This document shows positions 11,981-23,199 of a stretch of 64,000 nucleotides of DNA, one piece after another. The stretch comes from Archilochus colubris. Its lineage: Eukaryota > Chordata > Aves > Apodiformes > Trochilidae. The stretch spans positions 65,839,196 through 65,903,195 of the forward strand of contig CM041083.1 of NCBI GenBank assembly GCA_023079485.1, given 5' to 3'. The notes beneath the pieces were generated by a model, which saw nothing but the letters and a program-made list of their open reading frames with translations, made no database searches and was not told the origin of the DNA. A program made the translations under genes and the position numbers. The first letter of the stretch is position 1. Each line of letters starts with the position of its first letter.

Positions 11981-13070
11981 ACTAAGCTGGAGGAGAGTGT
12001 GGATCAGCTGGAAGGCAGGAGGGCTCTGCAGAGGGACCTGGAGAGACTGGAGAGTTGGGATGATCCCAAGGGGATGAGGTTTAATACAACAACCCCAAAA
12101 GGTGCCCAGCAGAAAAGACAAGGCCTTTGGCACCTTCTCCCACAGGATTCTCCTGGAAAAGCTGTGGATCAGCCATGTCTGGAACGGGCCCAGAGAGTGG
12201 TGCTGAACGGGGCTGCCTCAAAATGGCGGCTGTGGTGTCCAAAATGGCGGCTGTGGTGTCCCCCAGGGATCAGTGCTGGGCCCGGTTCTCTTTAATAAAT
12301 TTATTGATGATTTAGATGAGGGGATTGAGTCCACAATTAATAAATTCACAGATGACACCAAGCTGGAGGAGAGTGTGGATCAGCTGGAAGGCAGGAGGGC
12401 TCTGCAGAGACTGGAGAGTTGGGATGATCCCAAGGGGATGAGGTTCAACACAACAACCCCAAAAGGTGCCCAGCAGAAAAGGCAAGGCCTTTGGCACCTT
12501 CTCCCACAGGATTCTCCTGGAAAAGCTGTGGATCAGCCATGTCTGGAACGGGCCCAGAGAGTGGTGCTGAACGGGGCTGCCTCAAAATGGCGGCTGTGGT
12601 GTCCAAAATGGCGGCTGTGGTGTCCCTCAGGGATCAGTGCTGGGACCAGTTCTGTTTAATCTCTTTATTGATGATTTAGATGAGGGGATTGAGTCCACAA
12701 TTAATGAATTCAAAGATGAAATCAAGCTTGGGGGGGAAGTGTGGATCAGCTGGAAGGCAGGAGGGCTCTGCAGAGGGACCTGGAGAGACTGGAGAGTTGG
12801 GATGATCCCAACGGGATGAGGTTTAATACAACAACCCCAAAAGGTGCCCAGCAGAACAGGAAAGGCCTTTGGCACCTTCTCCCACAGGATTCTCCTGGAA
12901 AAGCTGTGGATCAGCCAGGAGCACTCTGTGCTGGGTCAGGAACTGCTGGAACGGGCCCAGGGAGTGGTGCTGAACAGGGCTGCCTCAAAATGGCGGCTGT
13001 GGTGTCCAAAATGGCGGCCGTGGTGTCCCCCAGGGATCAGTGCTGGGATCAGCTGAGTGAAGGATCAGTG
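11980..13070 (+). repeat. Three tandem units (about 370 bp) carrying CR1 reverse-transcriptase remnants
   Basis: Units begin near 11982, 12359 and 12723 with AAGCTGGAGGAGAGTGTGG or a variant. Each encodes a corrupted CR1 reverse-transcriptase stretch: [19 protein letters not shown] in place of the usual FADDTKL, then [18 protein letters not shown]. Each also holds a doubled AAAATGGCGGCTGTGGTGTCC-like 21-mer. The tandem state means a CR1-derived segment was amplified locally after insertion. No unit is coding. Confidence 0.85.
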
Positions 13071-13993
13071 AGGGATCAGCTGCCCAAGAGGCTACAGGAG
13101 GTTCCAGCCGTGCCGGGCAGGGTCCGTGTCACCGTGTGGGCCCAGGTGGCTTGGGACAGCTGGGCAGAGCTGAGCCAGAGCTGCTCTCCTTGTCTCCTCA
13201 GAGCAGCAGGAGGTGCAGCCTCCTGGCCTCTGGGATAGCTCCCAACAGGTCAAAAAGGTCCCCAAATAAAAGGTGGTGTTTGGAAAGCACAGCTTGTGGT
13301 GAAACCTGTTGGATGGGACCTGGGCTCTGACCCTGGGACCGATGGGTGATCCTGGGCTGAAGGCATCACAGAATCCTAGGAGTTCTCCAGGCTCCATTTT
13401 CTCACCTCTCCTGTGATTGTAGAGGCAGAACACTCTGTGTCCCTGCAGGGTCACAGTCAGGCTGCTCAGTGGCAGCTTCCCTCAGTGACTTTTGGGAAAA
13501 ACCAGAGCTGTTTGTGGTTTGAGGATTCCCATGCAGACTGAGTCTGAGCAGTGCTGTGGAGCTCCAGCTCTGTGTGCAGTTCTGGTGCCCTGCAGAGGAA
13601 GCAGAGTGGGATGGATGTTGATGGATTTGTATTTAAAATTCAGGAAAAGAACTGAACTGAGGAAGAAGTGAATCTGGGGCTAAACAGAGCAGTTGAGACA
13701 TGGAGTTTTTCCACTGGAACAGTGTGAACAAATCAGGGCCCTAAGGAGAGGATAATTAAAAGATAATTAAAAGGTGTGGGTCCTGTTCTTAAAACAAGGC
13801 TAAGGAGGCACCAAAGGAAGGTGAACACCTGCACAAGAAGAACAGAAAGGTGTCACAAGCAGCAGAGAAGGGGAAAGTTATGGCTGGGCTCTGATATCAC
13901 CTTGTAACAACGCAATGAAGTCGGGGAAATCAAAGGTAAAAAGCCTGAGGAAGACCTCTGACTTCATCCAAAGACCCCCCTGACAACCTCTGG
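13071..13993. other. Intergenic sequence with a lone polyadenylation signal and ERV-like remnant
   Basis: AATAAA occurs at about 13265, after an acceptor-like CTTGTCTCCTCAG at 13188-13200, so a terminal untranslated exon is possible, but nothing ties it to a gene. The 13905-13990 segment is the inverted counterpart of about 1390-1510. The rest shows no feature I can support. Confidence 0.3.
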
Positions 13994-14810
13994 TGTCCTG
14001 GTTTGGGCCAGGATAAAGGTGATTTTCTGTTTTGTACTTTTACTTTTAGCTCAGTCTCTTGTAAGTAGTTGCACTTGCTGAAATGAACAGCGAGTTTCTC
14101 AGACAGTGTGTGCTTCTAGGATTGATAACACTTGATGTTTATAGTTACTGCTAGAGACTGGTGTGCAGAGCCAAGGACACTGCTCAGCTCTGAAGAAAAC
14201 ATTTTACCATCCAGGAGGATACAGAGGTCCCACCTGAGCCCTCCTTTGGGGAGGAACAGACAAGATAGATGCCAGAATTGACCAAACAGAGGATTCCATC
14301 CCATATACGTCACACTCAGTATAAATTTGAGGCATCACGAGGGCCGAGCCAGATCTTTTCCGGATTTCCAGGTTTCCAGACTTCTGGATTTCCCGATTTC
14401 CTGCTTCCCTTCCTTCACCCGGCATCCTGGAAGGATCCCGTCCGTTCGTCTGCCTGTGCTCCTGATCCGTGCCAGCCCATATCTGTGTGTTCCTGCCTCC
14501 AGTTCCCGACTGCTGCCGACTCCAGGAGTCCAGCCTGGACTTTCCCAGGGCTGCCCTGCAGCCTCGGTGGTGACGTGAGAGTTATTGGGGGTGAGGGGGG
14601 AGGAATGTGGTATCCATTTTCCTGTATATTTGTATAGATTTAGTAATTTTACCTATTTATCATTACTGTTTCATTAAAGTTGTGTAGTTCAGTTTCCAAC
14701 CCATCAGTCTCTCTCCCTTATTCTCTCTCCTTTCTTTATCAAGGAGAGAGAGATTAATAGAGAGCGTCTGTTATTCGGTTTAATTGCCGGGCCAGTGTTA
14801 AACCGTGACA
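13994..14810 (+). mobile_element. Solo LTR of an endogenous retrovirus, copy 2
   Basis: This block is nearly identical to 160-975, has the same orientation and the same TGTCC...TGACA ends, and differs by scattered substitutions. No target-site duplication is evident on its own flanks, nor between the outer flanks of the two LTRs. The 13 kb between them holds the MROH-like gene rather than viral genes, so two independent solo LTRs is the simplest reading. Confidence 0.75.
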
Positions 14811-15070
14811 GAGGACCTAAGGGGGCTTTTTGAGGTGATCTGTTGGGGTTTTGGAGGGAGCTGAGAGGGCTTTTTTGGGGTGATCTGTTGGGGTATTGGG
14901 AGAGGACCTAAGGGGGCTTTTTGGGGTGATCTGTTGGGGTCTGGGGGGGGATCTGAGGAGGCTTCTTGGGGGGGAGCTCAGGGGTCTTTTTAGGGGTGAT
15001 CTCTTGTGGTTTTGGGGGGGAGTTGAGGAGGCTTTTTTGGGTTATTTCCTGTGGTTTTGGGTGTGTTTTG
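14811..15070 (-). repeat. Minisatellite shared with SPDYC, inverted copy
   Basis: Units such as GGGGTGATCTGTTGGGG plus GGGGGCTTTTT are the reverse complement of the array that fills 62930-64000. It directly follows the LTR and runs into the SPDYC exon fragment, in the order expected for SPDYC read on the minus strand. Confidence 0.9.
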
Positions 15071-15078
15071 GCACCCAC

Positions 15079-15232
15079 CTCCCGGCAGCAGCGCCGACTG
15101 ACCAGGGCCCGGTAGCTCATGCGGGCCCAGAGGCGATCGCGGCGCTGGAGGAAGCGAGGCAAGAGCTGGCGCCAGCGTCGCCCCAGAGCCCAGGGTAAGA
15201 TCCCCAACTTGGGCTCCTCGTTGTCCTCCTCC
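15079..15232 (-). pseudogene. Truncated copy of a SPDYC exon
   Basis: Read on the minus strand this encodes the Speedy/Ringo segment [17 protein letters not shown] through RRCCREV and ends at a GTGGGT donor. It matches the exon at 62743-62914 almost base for base, with CGGGAG in place of CAGGAG before the donor. The 5' side is cut: homology stops at about 15232, where a run of 13-14 T (A on the minus strand) replaces the acceptor and the first codons. No other SPDYC exon lies upstream, so it is a fragment and not a gene. Confidence 0.85.
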
Positions 15233-15234
15233 TT

Positions 15235-16640
15235 TTTTTTTTTTTTGTGGCCACTTGAGGGTTTTGAGGTAATTTTATTAATAATAATTTGTTTTGATAA
15301 TTTTATTCTTTTTAAAAGTCCCAAACTGAAAGAAATAAAACTCCCCACTTCTGAGAATAAAACCCCCACAAACAGGAGGAAAGGTGCCTTATGAATAATA
15401 ATAATAAATAAACCATTATAATTGAAAGGAGCTTTCATTAATAGTCACCCCACTTCTAAAAATAAAAATAATAAAATGTGGATTTTTTGCTTAAAAAAGT
15501 TGAGGTTTGAATTCAGTTTTGGGGGGGGGAGCAGCAAACTGATGGAGTCAGAACTGTCCTGGATGGAAAAAGCCTCTTGGATCACTGCATCCATCATGAA
15601 ATATAATTCGTAGATTAAAATATTATTTAAAAAGTGGGATTTTAAGTCATAAAAATGTTTTTCTATTCAGAAATTTATTCACAAAGTCAGATTTTTAGCT
15701 CTGAAAGTTTCGCAAAAACTGGGAGATTTTAATCAGCAAAGTCTTTTAAGCTAAAAAAGTGGAATTTTCAGTCACGAGAGTATTTTTAAAATTCACAACA
15801 CTTCTCTTTTTAGTGGGAAGTGGGTTTTTTTATGCAGAAAAATCGGATTTTCAGGCATAAAAATTGGATTTAATTCCTATCCACACAACTGAGGCAGCAG
15901 CACCACAAGTGCTTTGGGCTCAGAGCTTTCTTCCAGATGATAGAAATTTGATGAATCTGGAAAATTAGCCCTAAAATGCTCCAAACCTCACCTTGAAAAG
16001 CCCAAAACGACAAAAAAAACCCCAAAATGCCCCAATTTAACCCAAAGAGCCTCAAAACTGAACCAAGCTGAACCTCAGTGCCCCAAAGCCACTTTCCCCT
16101 CTATTTCTTAATAAAATATGTATTAAATACCTAATATTTATTTTTAATACTGATTAATTTAATATGTATTAATTGAATATGTATTAATTTAATATGTATT
16201 AATTTAATATGTATAATTCCAATATTTATTACTTTATTTTTACTCAATAATCTGAGGCCTTCTCCACCCCTGGTGGTTCCGTGATGAGGCCTCAGGCTGC
16301 TCCCCTTCAAATGTACCTAAAACCTCGTGTTTTTCAGCAAAATAAACCTTAATTTCCTTCAGAAAAGTGTGATTTCTCGTCACAAAAGTTGTTTTTTATT
16401 TCAGAAAAACGGGATATTCAGTCATAACATTTGGGTTTCCTCTCAGCTTCGGGAGGGGCGCGGTGACCCCAGGGCGCTTTTCCAACCTCTTCTTTCCCCC
16501 TTGATCCCTTTTATTTATTAATAAAATCGATTAAATCAAGAAACTAATTCATGAAATTAATAAAATCGTCTGATTTTTGTCACAATTCCCCGGGTTTGGG
16601 AAGTTTGGGAAGTTCACCCGGAACTTTAGTTCTCGGTTCT
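15235..16640. repeat. AT-rich region containing a diverged copy of WDR74 intron 3
   Basis: About 15640-16440 aligns by eye with 19660-20400 in WDR74 intron 3. Both have ladders of TTATTCACAAAAGT-like and GGGATTTTCAGTCA-like units, then CAGAGCT...TTCAGATGAT-GAAATTTGAT, CCTTGAAAAGCCCAAAAC, and a TTATT-rich tail. Apart from a 200-bp run of ATTAATTTAATATGT repeats around 16135-16220 I see no gene in it. Confidence 0.75.
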
Positions 16641-16659
16641 TGTCTCCACCCGGAGCAGG

Positions 16660-16730
16660 GGGGGGAGGCGGGGCAAGATGGCGGGGGGGGCGGGACAAGA
16701 TGGCGGGGGGGGCGGGACAAGATGGCGGCG
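16660..16730 (+). promoter_or_regulatory. WDR74 start region with a triplicated 22-bp start-codon unit
   Basis: The unit GCGGGACAAGATGGCGG recurs every 22 bp, giving ATGs at 16678, 16700 and 16722. Only the third is in frame with the WD-repeat protein; the other two lie in the other two frames. The region is GC-rich and should be the WDR74 5' UTR. Confidence 0.75.
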
Positions 16731-19700
16731 GCCTCAGCGAGGGGAACCCACGTGTGGGTGGGGGCTGAGACCGGAGTGCTGAAAGGTGGGGGGGTTGGGG
16801 GGGGGGCTTATGTCCTGGGGGGCTTTGGGAGGTGTTTTGAGTCTGGAGGGGTCTTTGGGGGGGGCTTTGTGTCCTTTGGGGGTGTTGTGTGCTTTGGGGG
16901 GGGGTCTTTGGGGGTGTTTTACGTCCTGGGGGGCTTTGGGTGAGTCTGGGGGGGTCTTTGGGGGGGGCTGTCTTGTGTCCTTTGGGGGTCTTTGGGGGTG
17001 TCTTGTGTCTTGGGGGGGTCTTTGGGAAGTGTTTTATGTCCTGGGGGGCTTTGGGAGGTGTTTTGAGTCTGGGGGGGTCTTTGGGAGGTGTCTTGTGTCC
17101 TTTGGGGGTGTTGTGTGCTTTGGGGGGGGTCTCTGGGGGTGTTTTGTGTCTTGGGGGGGCCTTTGGGGGTCTTTTATGTCCTTAGGGTCCTTTGGGTGAG
17201 TCTGGGGGGGTCTTTGGGGGTGTTTTGTGTCTTGGGGGGGTCTTTGGGGGTGTTTTATGTCCTTAGGGTCCTTTGGGTGAGTCTGGGGGGGTCTTTGGGA
17301 GTGTTTTGTGTCTGGGGGGGGTCTTTGGGAGGTGTTTTGAGTCTGGGGGGGTCTTTGGGGTGTGCTTTGTGTCCTGGGGGAGTCTTGGGAGGTGTTTTGA
17401 GTCTGGGGGGGTCTTTGGGAGTTGTCTTGTGTCCTTTGGGGGTCTTTAGGGGTGTTTTGTGTCTGGGGGGGGTTTTGGGGGGGTGTTTTATGTCCTGGGG
17501 GGCTTTGGGGAGGTGTTTTGAGTCTGGGGGGGTCTTTAGGAGGTGTCTTGTGTCCTTTGAGGGTGTTGTGTGCTTTGGGGGGGGTCTCTGGGGTGCCTTT
17601 TGTGCTTTGGGGGGCGTCTCTGGGGGTGTTTTGTGTCTTGGGGGGGCTTTTGGGGGTCTTTTATGTCCTGAGGGTCCTTTGGGTGAGTCTGGGGGGGTCT
17701 TTGGGGTGTGCTTTGTGTCCTTTGGGGGTGTTGTGTGCTTTGAGGGGGGCCTTTGGGGGTGTTTTGTGTTTGGGGGGATATTTGGGGGGGTGTTTTATGT
17801 CCTGGGGGGCTTTGGGTGAGTCTGGGGGTGTCTTTGGAGGTGTTTTGAGTCTGGGGGGGGGTCTTTGGGAGGTGTCTTGTGTCCTTTGGGGGTGTTTTGT
17901 GTCTTGGGGTGGCTTTGGGAGGTGTTTTGAGTCTGGGGGGCTCTTTGGGGGGGCTGTCTTGTGTCCTTTGGGGGTCTTTGGGGGGGTCTTTGGGGGTGTT
18001 TTATGTCCTGGGGGGCTTTGGGTGAGTCTGGGGGGGTCTCTGGGGGTGTTTTGTGTCTTGGGGGGGCCTTTGGGGGTCTTTTATGTCCTGAGGGTCCTTT
18101 GGGAGGTGTTTTGAGTCTGGGAGGCTCTTTGGGGGGGGCTGTCTTGTGTCCTTTGGGGGTCTTTGGGGGTGTTTTGTGTCTTGCGGTGGCTTTGGGGGGG
18201 TGTTCTGTGTCTTGGGGGGCTTTGGGAGGTGTTTTGAGTCTGGGGGGGGGTTCTTGGGAGGTGTCTTGTGTTCTTTGGGGGTGCTTTGTGCCTTGTGGGG
18301 GTGTCTCTGGGGTGCCTTTTGTGCTTTGGGGGGGGTCTCTGGGGGTGTTTTGTGTCTTGGGGGGGCCTTTGGGGGTCTTTTATGTCCTTAGGGTCCTTTG
18401 GGTGAGTCTGGGGGGGTCTTTGGGGGGTGTCTTGTGTCCTTTGGGGGTGTTGTGTGCTTTGGGGGGGGTCTTTGGGGGTGTTTTGTGTCTTGGGGGGGGT
18501 CTTTGGGGGTGTTTTATGTCCTGGGGGGCTTTGGGTGAGTCTGGGGGGGTCTTTGGGGGTGTTTTGTGTCTTGGGGGGGCCTTTGGGGGGTGTTTTATGT
18601 CCAGAGGGGCCTTTGGGAGATGTTTTGAGTCTGGGGGGGTCTTTGGGGGTGTGCTTTGTGTCCTGGGGGAGTCTTTGGGGGTGTCTTGTGTCCTTTGGGG
18701 GCGTTTTGTGTCTTGGGGGTGTTTGGGGGGAGTGTTTTGTGTCCTGGGGGGGTGTCTTTGGGGGGTGTTTTATGTCCAGAGGGCCTTTGGGAGGTGTTTT
18801 GAGTCTGGGGGGGTCTTTGGGGGAGGCTGTCTTGTGTCCTTTGAGGGTCTTTGGGGGTGTTTTGTGTCTTGGGGGGGCCTTTGGGTGTCTTTTATGTCCT
18901 TAGGGTCCTTTGGGTGAGTCTGGGGGGGTCTTTGGGGGTGTTTTGTGTTTGGGGGGGTATTTGGGGGGGTGTTTTATGTCCTGAGGGGTCTTTGGGTGGT
19001 GTTTTGAGTCTGAGGGGGTGTCTTTGGGGTGCATTTTGTGTCTTGGGGGGGTCTTCAGGGGTGTTCTCTGTCCTTTTGGGGTTTTGGGGGGTATTTTGTG
19101 CCTTGGGGGGGGTCTTTGGGGGTCTTTTGTGTCTCAAAGAAGGGGTCGTGGCCAGGGTGGTCTTTGGGAGGGGCAATGGGGGCACCCTCTGCCTAATACC
19201 CCCTCCCTCCCTAATTAATAACACCCCCACCTAATTAATAACCCCTTCCACTAATTAACAACCCCCCCCTAATTAATAACCCCCCCTCTCTGATTAATAA
19301 CCCCCCCCCCAGGTGTGAACCTGCAGAAGAAGAAGGCGACCAACTACCCAGAGGGGTCTGCACTGAACCGAGGGTCTGGGGTCTGTGCCCTGTGCTGGGG
19401 GGACCCCCAGGAGAGTGAGGTGAGTGTGGAGGTGATGGGGGGAGGACTGGGGGTCTTGGGCAGCCCCCCCAGATCTTTTAACCCCCCCCTCCCCCAGATC
19501 CTGGTGGGCTGCCTGGATCGAACCGTCCGAGTTTTCAGCACAGAAAAAGGGAAATTTGTTTCCTGCCTGGAATGCCCTGGGGGGCAGGGACCTTTCTGTG
19601 GGTTGGGCACCTGTGACAGGTAGGAGGAGTTTTGGGGGGGGGGGTTTAATGCACAAAAGTTGGGGGATTTATTCGTAAAAGTTTATTTTAAAAAAAGTAG

Positions 19701-22624
19701 GATTTTAAGTCAAAACAGTGTGTGTGGGGGGGTGATAGTCACAGAAGTTCAAAAAAGTTCTGTTATTCACAAAAGTTTTGTCCATAAAAGTGGTTTTCTC
19801 CATTCACAAAGCGACCTTTTTATCCAAAAGTGCTTTTTTTATTCAGATGAGTGGGATTTTCAGCCATAAAAATCATCTTTTTATTCATGAAAGTGCTTTC
19901 AAAAAGTGGGATTTTCAGTTACAGAAGTCTTTGGGTTTCATTCCCATGCACCCAACCCATCCTGTGGTCTCAGAGCTCTTTTTCAGATGATGGAAATTTG
20001 ATAATTCTGAAAAATCAGCCTGAAAATGACCTTGAAAAGCCCAAAACAGCAAAAAAACCCCAACTTAAAATGGCCCAAAGTGATCCCAAACTACCACAAT
20101 TCAACCCTAAAGTGCCCTGAAACTGAGCCAAGTTGACCCAAAATTCCCAAAGCCACCACCACACCTCCCCTTCTTTTATTTATTGATAAAATACTAAAGA
20201 ATTACTCATTAATTCAATATTATTTTAATATTATTTAACTCCTTGGGGGTCACACAGGTGAGGTCTTGTCTGACCCTGGCAGTTCCATGAGGGGCACACA
20301 TGCCCCTCCTTAAATTTTAATTAAAAAAATCGTGCTTTTTTTCAAAAAACACCTTTATTTTCATTATAAAAATGAGAATTTTCATTATAGAAGTGTTTAT
20401 TTTTTTAAATAATTCATTCCCCCCTCATTTTTTTTCCTCCCCCCCCTCCTCAGTGCCATCATCACCTGCGTCGAGTCAGGGCTCATCCGGCTCTGGCGGG
20501 AGGATGGGGCCCAGGAGGAGGTGAGTGGATGGAGGGGGGGGATCAGGGGGGATGGTGGCAATCCAGGGGGGTCCCCCCATCCCTGAGTGACCTCCCCAAA
20601 CCCCCCCAGGCCCAGCTGGAGCTGTCGGTGGGGGGGGGGCTGTGCCGGATGCGGCAGCACCCGGGGCGGCCGCATCGCTTGGGCACGGCGGGGAAGGAAA
20701 ATGCTCTGAAGGTTTGGGACCTGCAGCGCCCTGAGGAGCCCGTGTTCCGTGCCAAAAACGTGAGTGTGTGTCCCCTCCCTGTCCCCAAACGTCCCCGAGA
20801 TGTCCCCTGATATCCCTGACACCCCCCCTTTTTTTTTTTCAGGTGAGGAACGACTGGCTCGACCTCCGCGTCCCCATCTGGGATCGCGACCTCCAGTTCC
20901 TCCCTGATTCAGAGAAAATTGTCACCTGCACGGCCCATCGACAGGTTTGGGGACACACACAAACCCCCCCTGGGGACACTGGGGAGGGGGACAACCCAGG
21001 CGTCACCATCTTTGTCCCCAGGTGAGGCTCTATGACCCCAGTTCCCCACAGCGGCGCCCGGTGCTGGAGACGACGTTTGGGGATGCCCCGCTCACTGCCC
21101 TGGCTCTTGTCCCTGGGGAGACGTAAGGACAAGGGACAAAGAGGTGGCCCTGAGGGGGGGGACGGACACTGGTGGCTCATTTGAGGGACTGGTGACCCAG
21201 GGGGGGGGCGTTGGGTGGCCCCATGGTGGGCTACAAGGTCACCAGAATGTCCCAGGTGGGTGCTGAGCACGGCGACAAGGGGTGTGGGGAGTCCTGGGGG
21301 GAAAGGAGGGGGGGCTGTGGGGTGACTGAGGGGCTGGGGGTGACTTGGGGGGGGTCTGTGGGGTGACCTGGGGGGAGGGGGACACCAGGGGGGGACTGTG
21401 GGGTGACCGAGGTGTTGGGGGGCACCAGGGAGGATATGAGGTGATTTGGGAGGGGGCTTCAGAGTGACTGAGGGTGACTTGGGGGGGTATGAGGGTGATT
21501 TTTGGGGGGCTCTGGGGTGATCTGGGGAGGAGGGGGGCAGCAGGGAGGGGATAAAGGTGACTTGGGGGGGGGGGGGGTCTATGGGGTGACCTGGAGGGTA
21601 TGAGGGTGATTTGGGGGGGGGCTATGGGGTGACCTGGAGGGTATGAGGGTGATTTGGGGGGGGGTCTATGGGGTGACCTGGAGGGTATGAGGGTGATTTG
21701 GGGGGGGGGCTATGGGGTGACCTGGAGGGTATGAGGGTGATTTGGGGGGGGGCTATGGGGTGACCTGGGAAGGGTTGAGGGTGATTTGGGGGAAGAAGGG
21801 GGGGGGTGATTGAGGGGTTGGGGGGGCTGAAGGTGACTGAGGGGTTTCTGGGGTGCTCTTGGGGGGTCCATATCCCCCTCCCCCCCTAATTTCCACCCCC
21901 CTCCCTAATTTTTCCCCCTTCCCACAGCTCGGTGGTTGTGGGCAGTGCCCAGGGGGACGTGGCCGTCATTGACCTGCGCCAAGGTGGGGGGGGGGGGGAC
22001 ACAGAGTCAGGGGGGGGTTTGGTGGTGTCGTTCCCCCCCCCAACTCCTCTAGGGTGACCCTGTGTCCCCCCCCTCCAACCCCCAGGGAGGGTCCTGAAGT
22101 GCCTGAAGGGTTTTGCAGGGGGGGTGAGGGGGCTGCAGTGCCATTCCTCCCTCCCCCTCCTCGCCTCCTGCGGCCTCGACCGCTTCCTCCGCATCCACCA
22201 CCTGGGAGACAAACGGCTCTGCCACAAGGTGAGACCCCCCCCCCCAAATCACGCCCACACTCTCCAGACGCTCCCCCCACCCCATATTAACCCCCTGTCC
22301 CCCCCTTGTCCCCCCCCTGTCTCTCCCAGGTCTACCTGAAGTCCCGCCTGACCTGTCTCCTGCTCAGCACCCACCAGGACTGGGAGGTGAGACCCCCAGA
22401 ATTGTTTTTTTTTTTTTTGGGGGGGGGCAGGGGTCCTTTTCTCACCCCCCCAGCCCCATTTTTTTTTTTATTTTCTCCCCCCCCCCCAGGCTGAGGAGGA
22501 GCCCCCACCCCGGGCTGAGGTGAAGGAAGAAGAAGAGGACACGCTCTGGGACACCATGGAAGTTGTCCACACCCCCAGCACCACCACAAAAAAGGGCAAG
22601 AAAAGGAAGATTTTGGGGCCATAA
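16722..22624 (+). CDS. WDR74: WDR74, WD-repeat ribosome-biogenesis factor (11 exons)
   Basis: Exons are 16722-16785, 19313-19419, 19498-19619, 20454-20520, 20610-20759, 20843-20944, 21022-21122, 21928-21983, 22086-22228, 22330-22386 and 22490-22624, giving 367 aa (human about 385). The product starts MAAASARGTHVWVGAETG. It carries the diagnostic segments GKENALKVWDLQ, RAKNVRNDWLDLRVPIWD, SPQRRPVLETTFGD and LLASCGLDRFLRIH of the single WD40 propeller, then an acidic stretch and a lysine-rich tail KKGKKRK, a likely nuclear/nucleolar signal. WDR74 is the homolog of yeast Nsa1. It acts in the nucleolus on pre-60S particles with the AAA ATPase NVL2 and links to the exosome cofactor MTR4. Intron 1 (2.5 kb) and intron 7 are minisatellite. 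The gene converges on FAU. In human it is about 2 Mb from FAU, so its position here is a lineage difference. Confidence 0.95.
16790..19160 (+). repeat. WDR74 intron 1 minisatellite
   Basis: About 2.4 kb of G/T-rich units built on GGGGGTGTTTTGTGTC and TTGGGGGGGTCTTTGGG in variable higher-order combinations. The array is strongly strand-skewed (G and T on the + strand) and full of runs of seven or more G, so it could form G-quadruplexes on the transcript strand. The many open frames over it arise from the repeat. Confidence 0.95.
19640..20440 (+). repeat. WDR74 intron 3, source or sister of the upstream duplicate
   Basis: AT-rich intron with the TTATTCACAAAAGT-type ladder and the CAGATGAT-GAAATTTGAT segment. 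It is homologous to 15640-16440, upstream of exon 1. Confidence 0.7.
21130..21880 (+). repeat. WDR74 intron 7 minisatellite
   Basis: Tandem units built on GGGGTGACCTGGAGGGTATG and AGGGTGATTTGGGGGG. At least five consecutive 43-bp copies are regular at about 21575-21760; the flanking units are more variable. Confidence 0.9.
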
Positions 22625-22869
22625 GGGGCAGAACTGGGACCCCACCCCCACCCCGAAGGGAGGGGACCCCCCCCCCGCACCCCTGGACTCACTGCTGGGC
22701 ACCACTCCCATCATTTATTTTTTTTTTTTTTTCTTTGGGGGGGGCATCAGATTTTGGGGTGGGGGTTTTTGGGGGGGCTGGAGATGGAGCTGAGCCCCCC
22801 CCCAGCCCCGCTCTAATGCACAAACTGGGCTGAAATCCGCGAATTTTCCATAAAAATTGCGGTGTTTTA

Positions 22870-23110
22870 AGAGATAAATCAAGGCGGGCTCAGCTTCGGC
22901 TTTTTCCGCCGCCACTCGGGTGTTTCCGTCGCTCCCGCCTCCTCGCTGTGAGTCGGGAGTTGACGTCGCGGTTCGCCTCGCCCCGCCCCTCTCCCGCCTC
23001 CGCCAATCAGCGGCCTTGGTTCCACTCGGGTGTTCCCGTCACTGCTCGGCTATTTCCGCCAGCGAGAGCTCCCGGCATTACGGAGCTTTCCCGCCTAATT
23101 ACCGCTAATT
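22870..23110. promoter_or_regulatory. CpG-rich patch between the convergent 3' ends of WDR74 and FAU
   Basis: About 240 bp is dense in CG dinucleotides and contains an inverted-CCAAT-compatible GCCAATCAGCGG at 23001-23012. The motif CCACTCGGGTGTT occurs twice (about 22913 and 23025). It looks like a small CpG-island promoter but sits where two genes end. No reading frame with family similarity starts here. It could serve an unannotated non-coding transcript, or be a relic. Confidence 0.45.
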
Positions 23111-23199
23111 AACTCAGTACCCCAGCGCTCATTAACCCCCCCGAGTGCCCATTTCACCCTAAAACTCATTGAAATTTCTCCCAAACTCTATAAAGACCT

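Noticed and set aside
160..14810. A single 14.6-kb provirus
   Set aside because: The interior is a cellular 16-exon gene, no viral frames are present, and outer flanks show no target-site duplication.
16790..19160. Gly/Val/Leu-rich frames (up to 318 aa) in three + frames
   Set aside because: All follow the WDR74 intron 1 minisatellite. The real gene splices from 16785 to 19313 across it.
22715..22915. 66-aa minus-strand frame starting in the CpG patch
   Set aside because: It has no ATG (starts GTG), runs into a poly-K low-complexity end and resembles no family.
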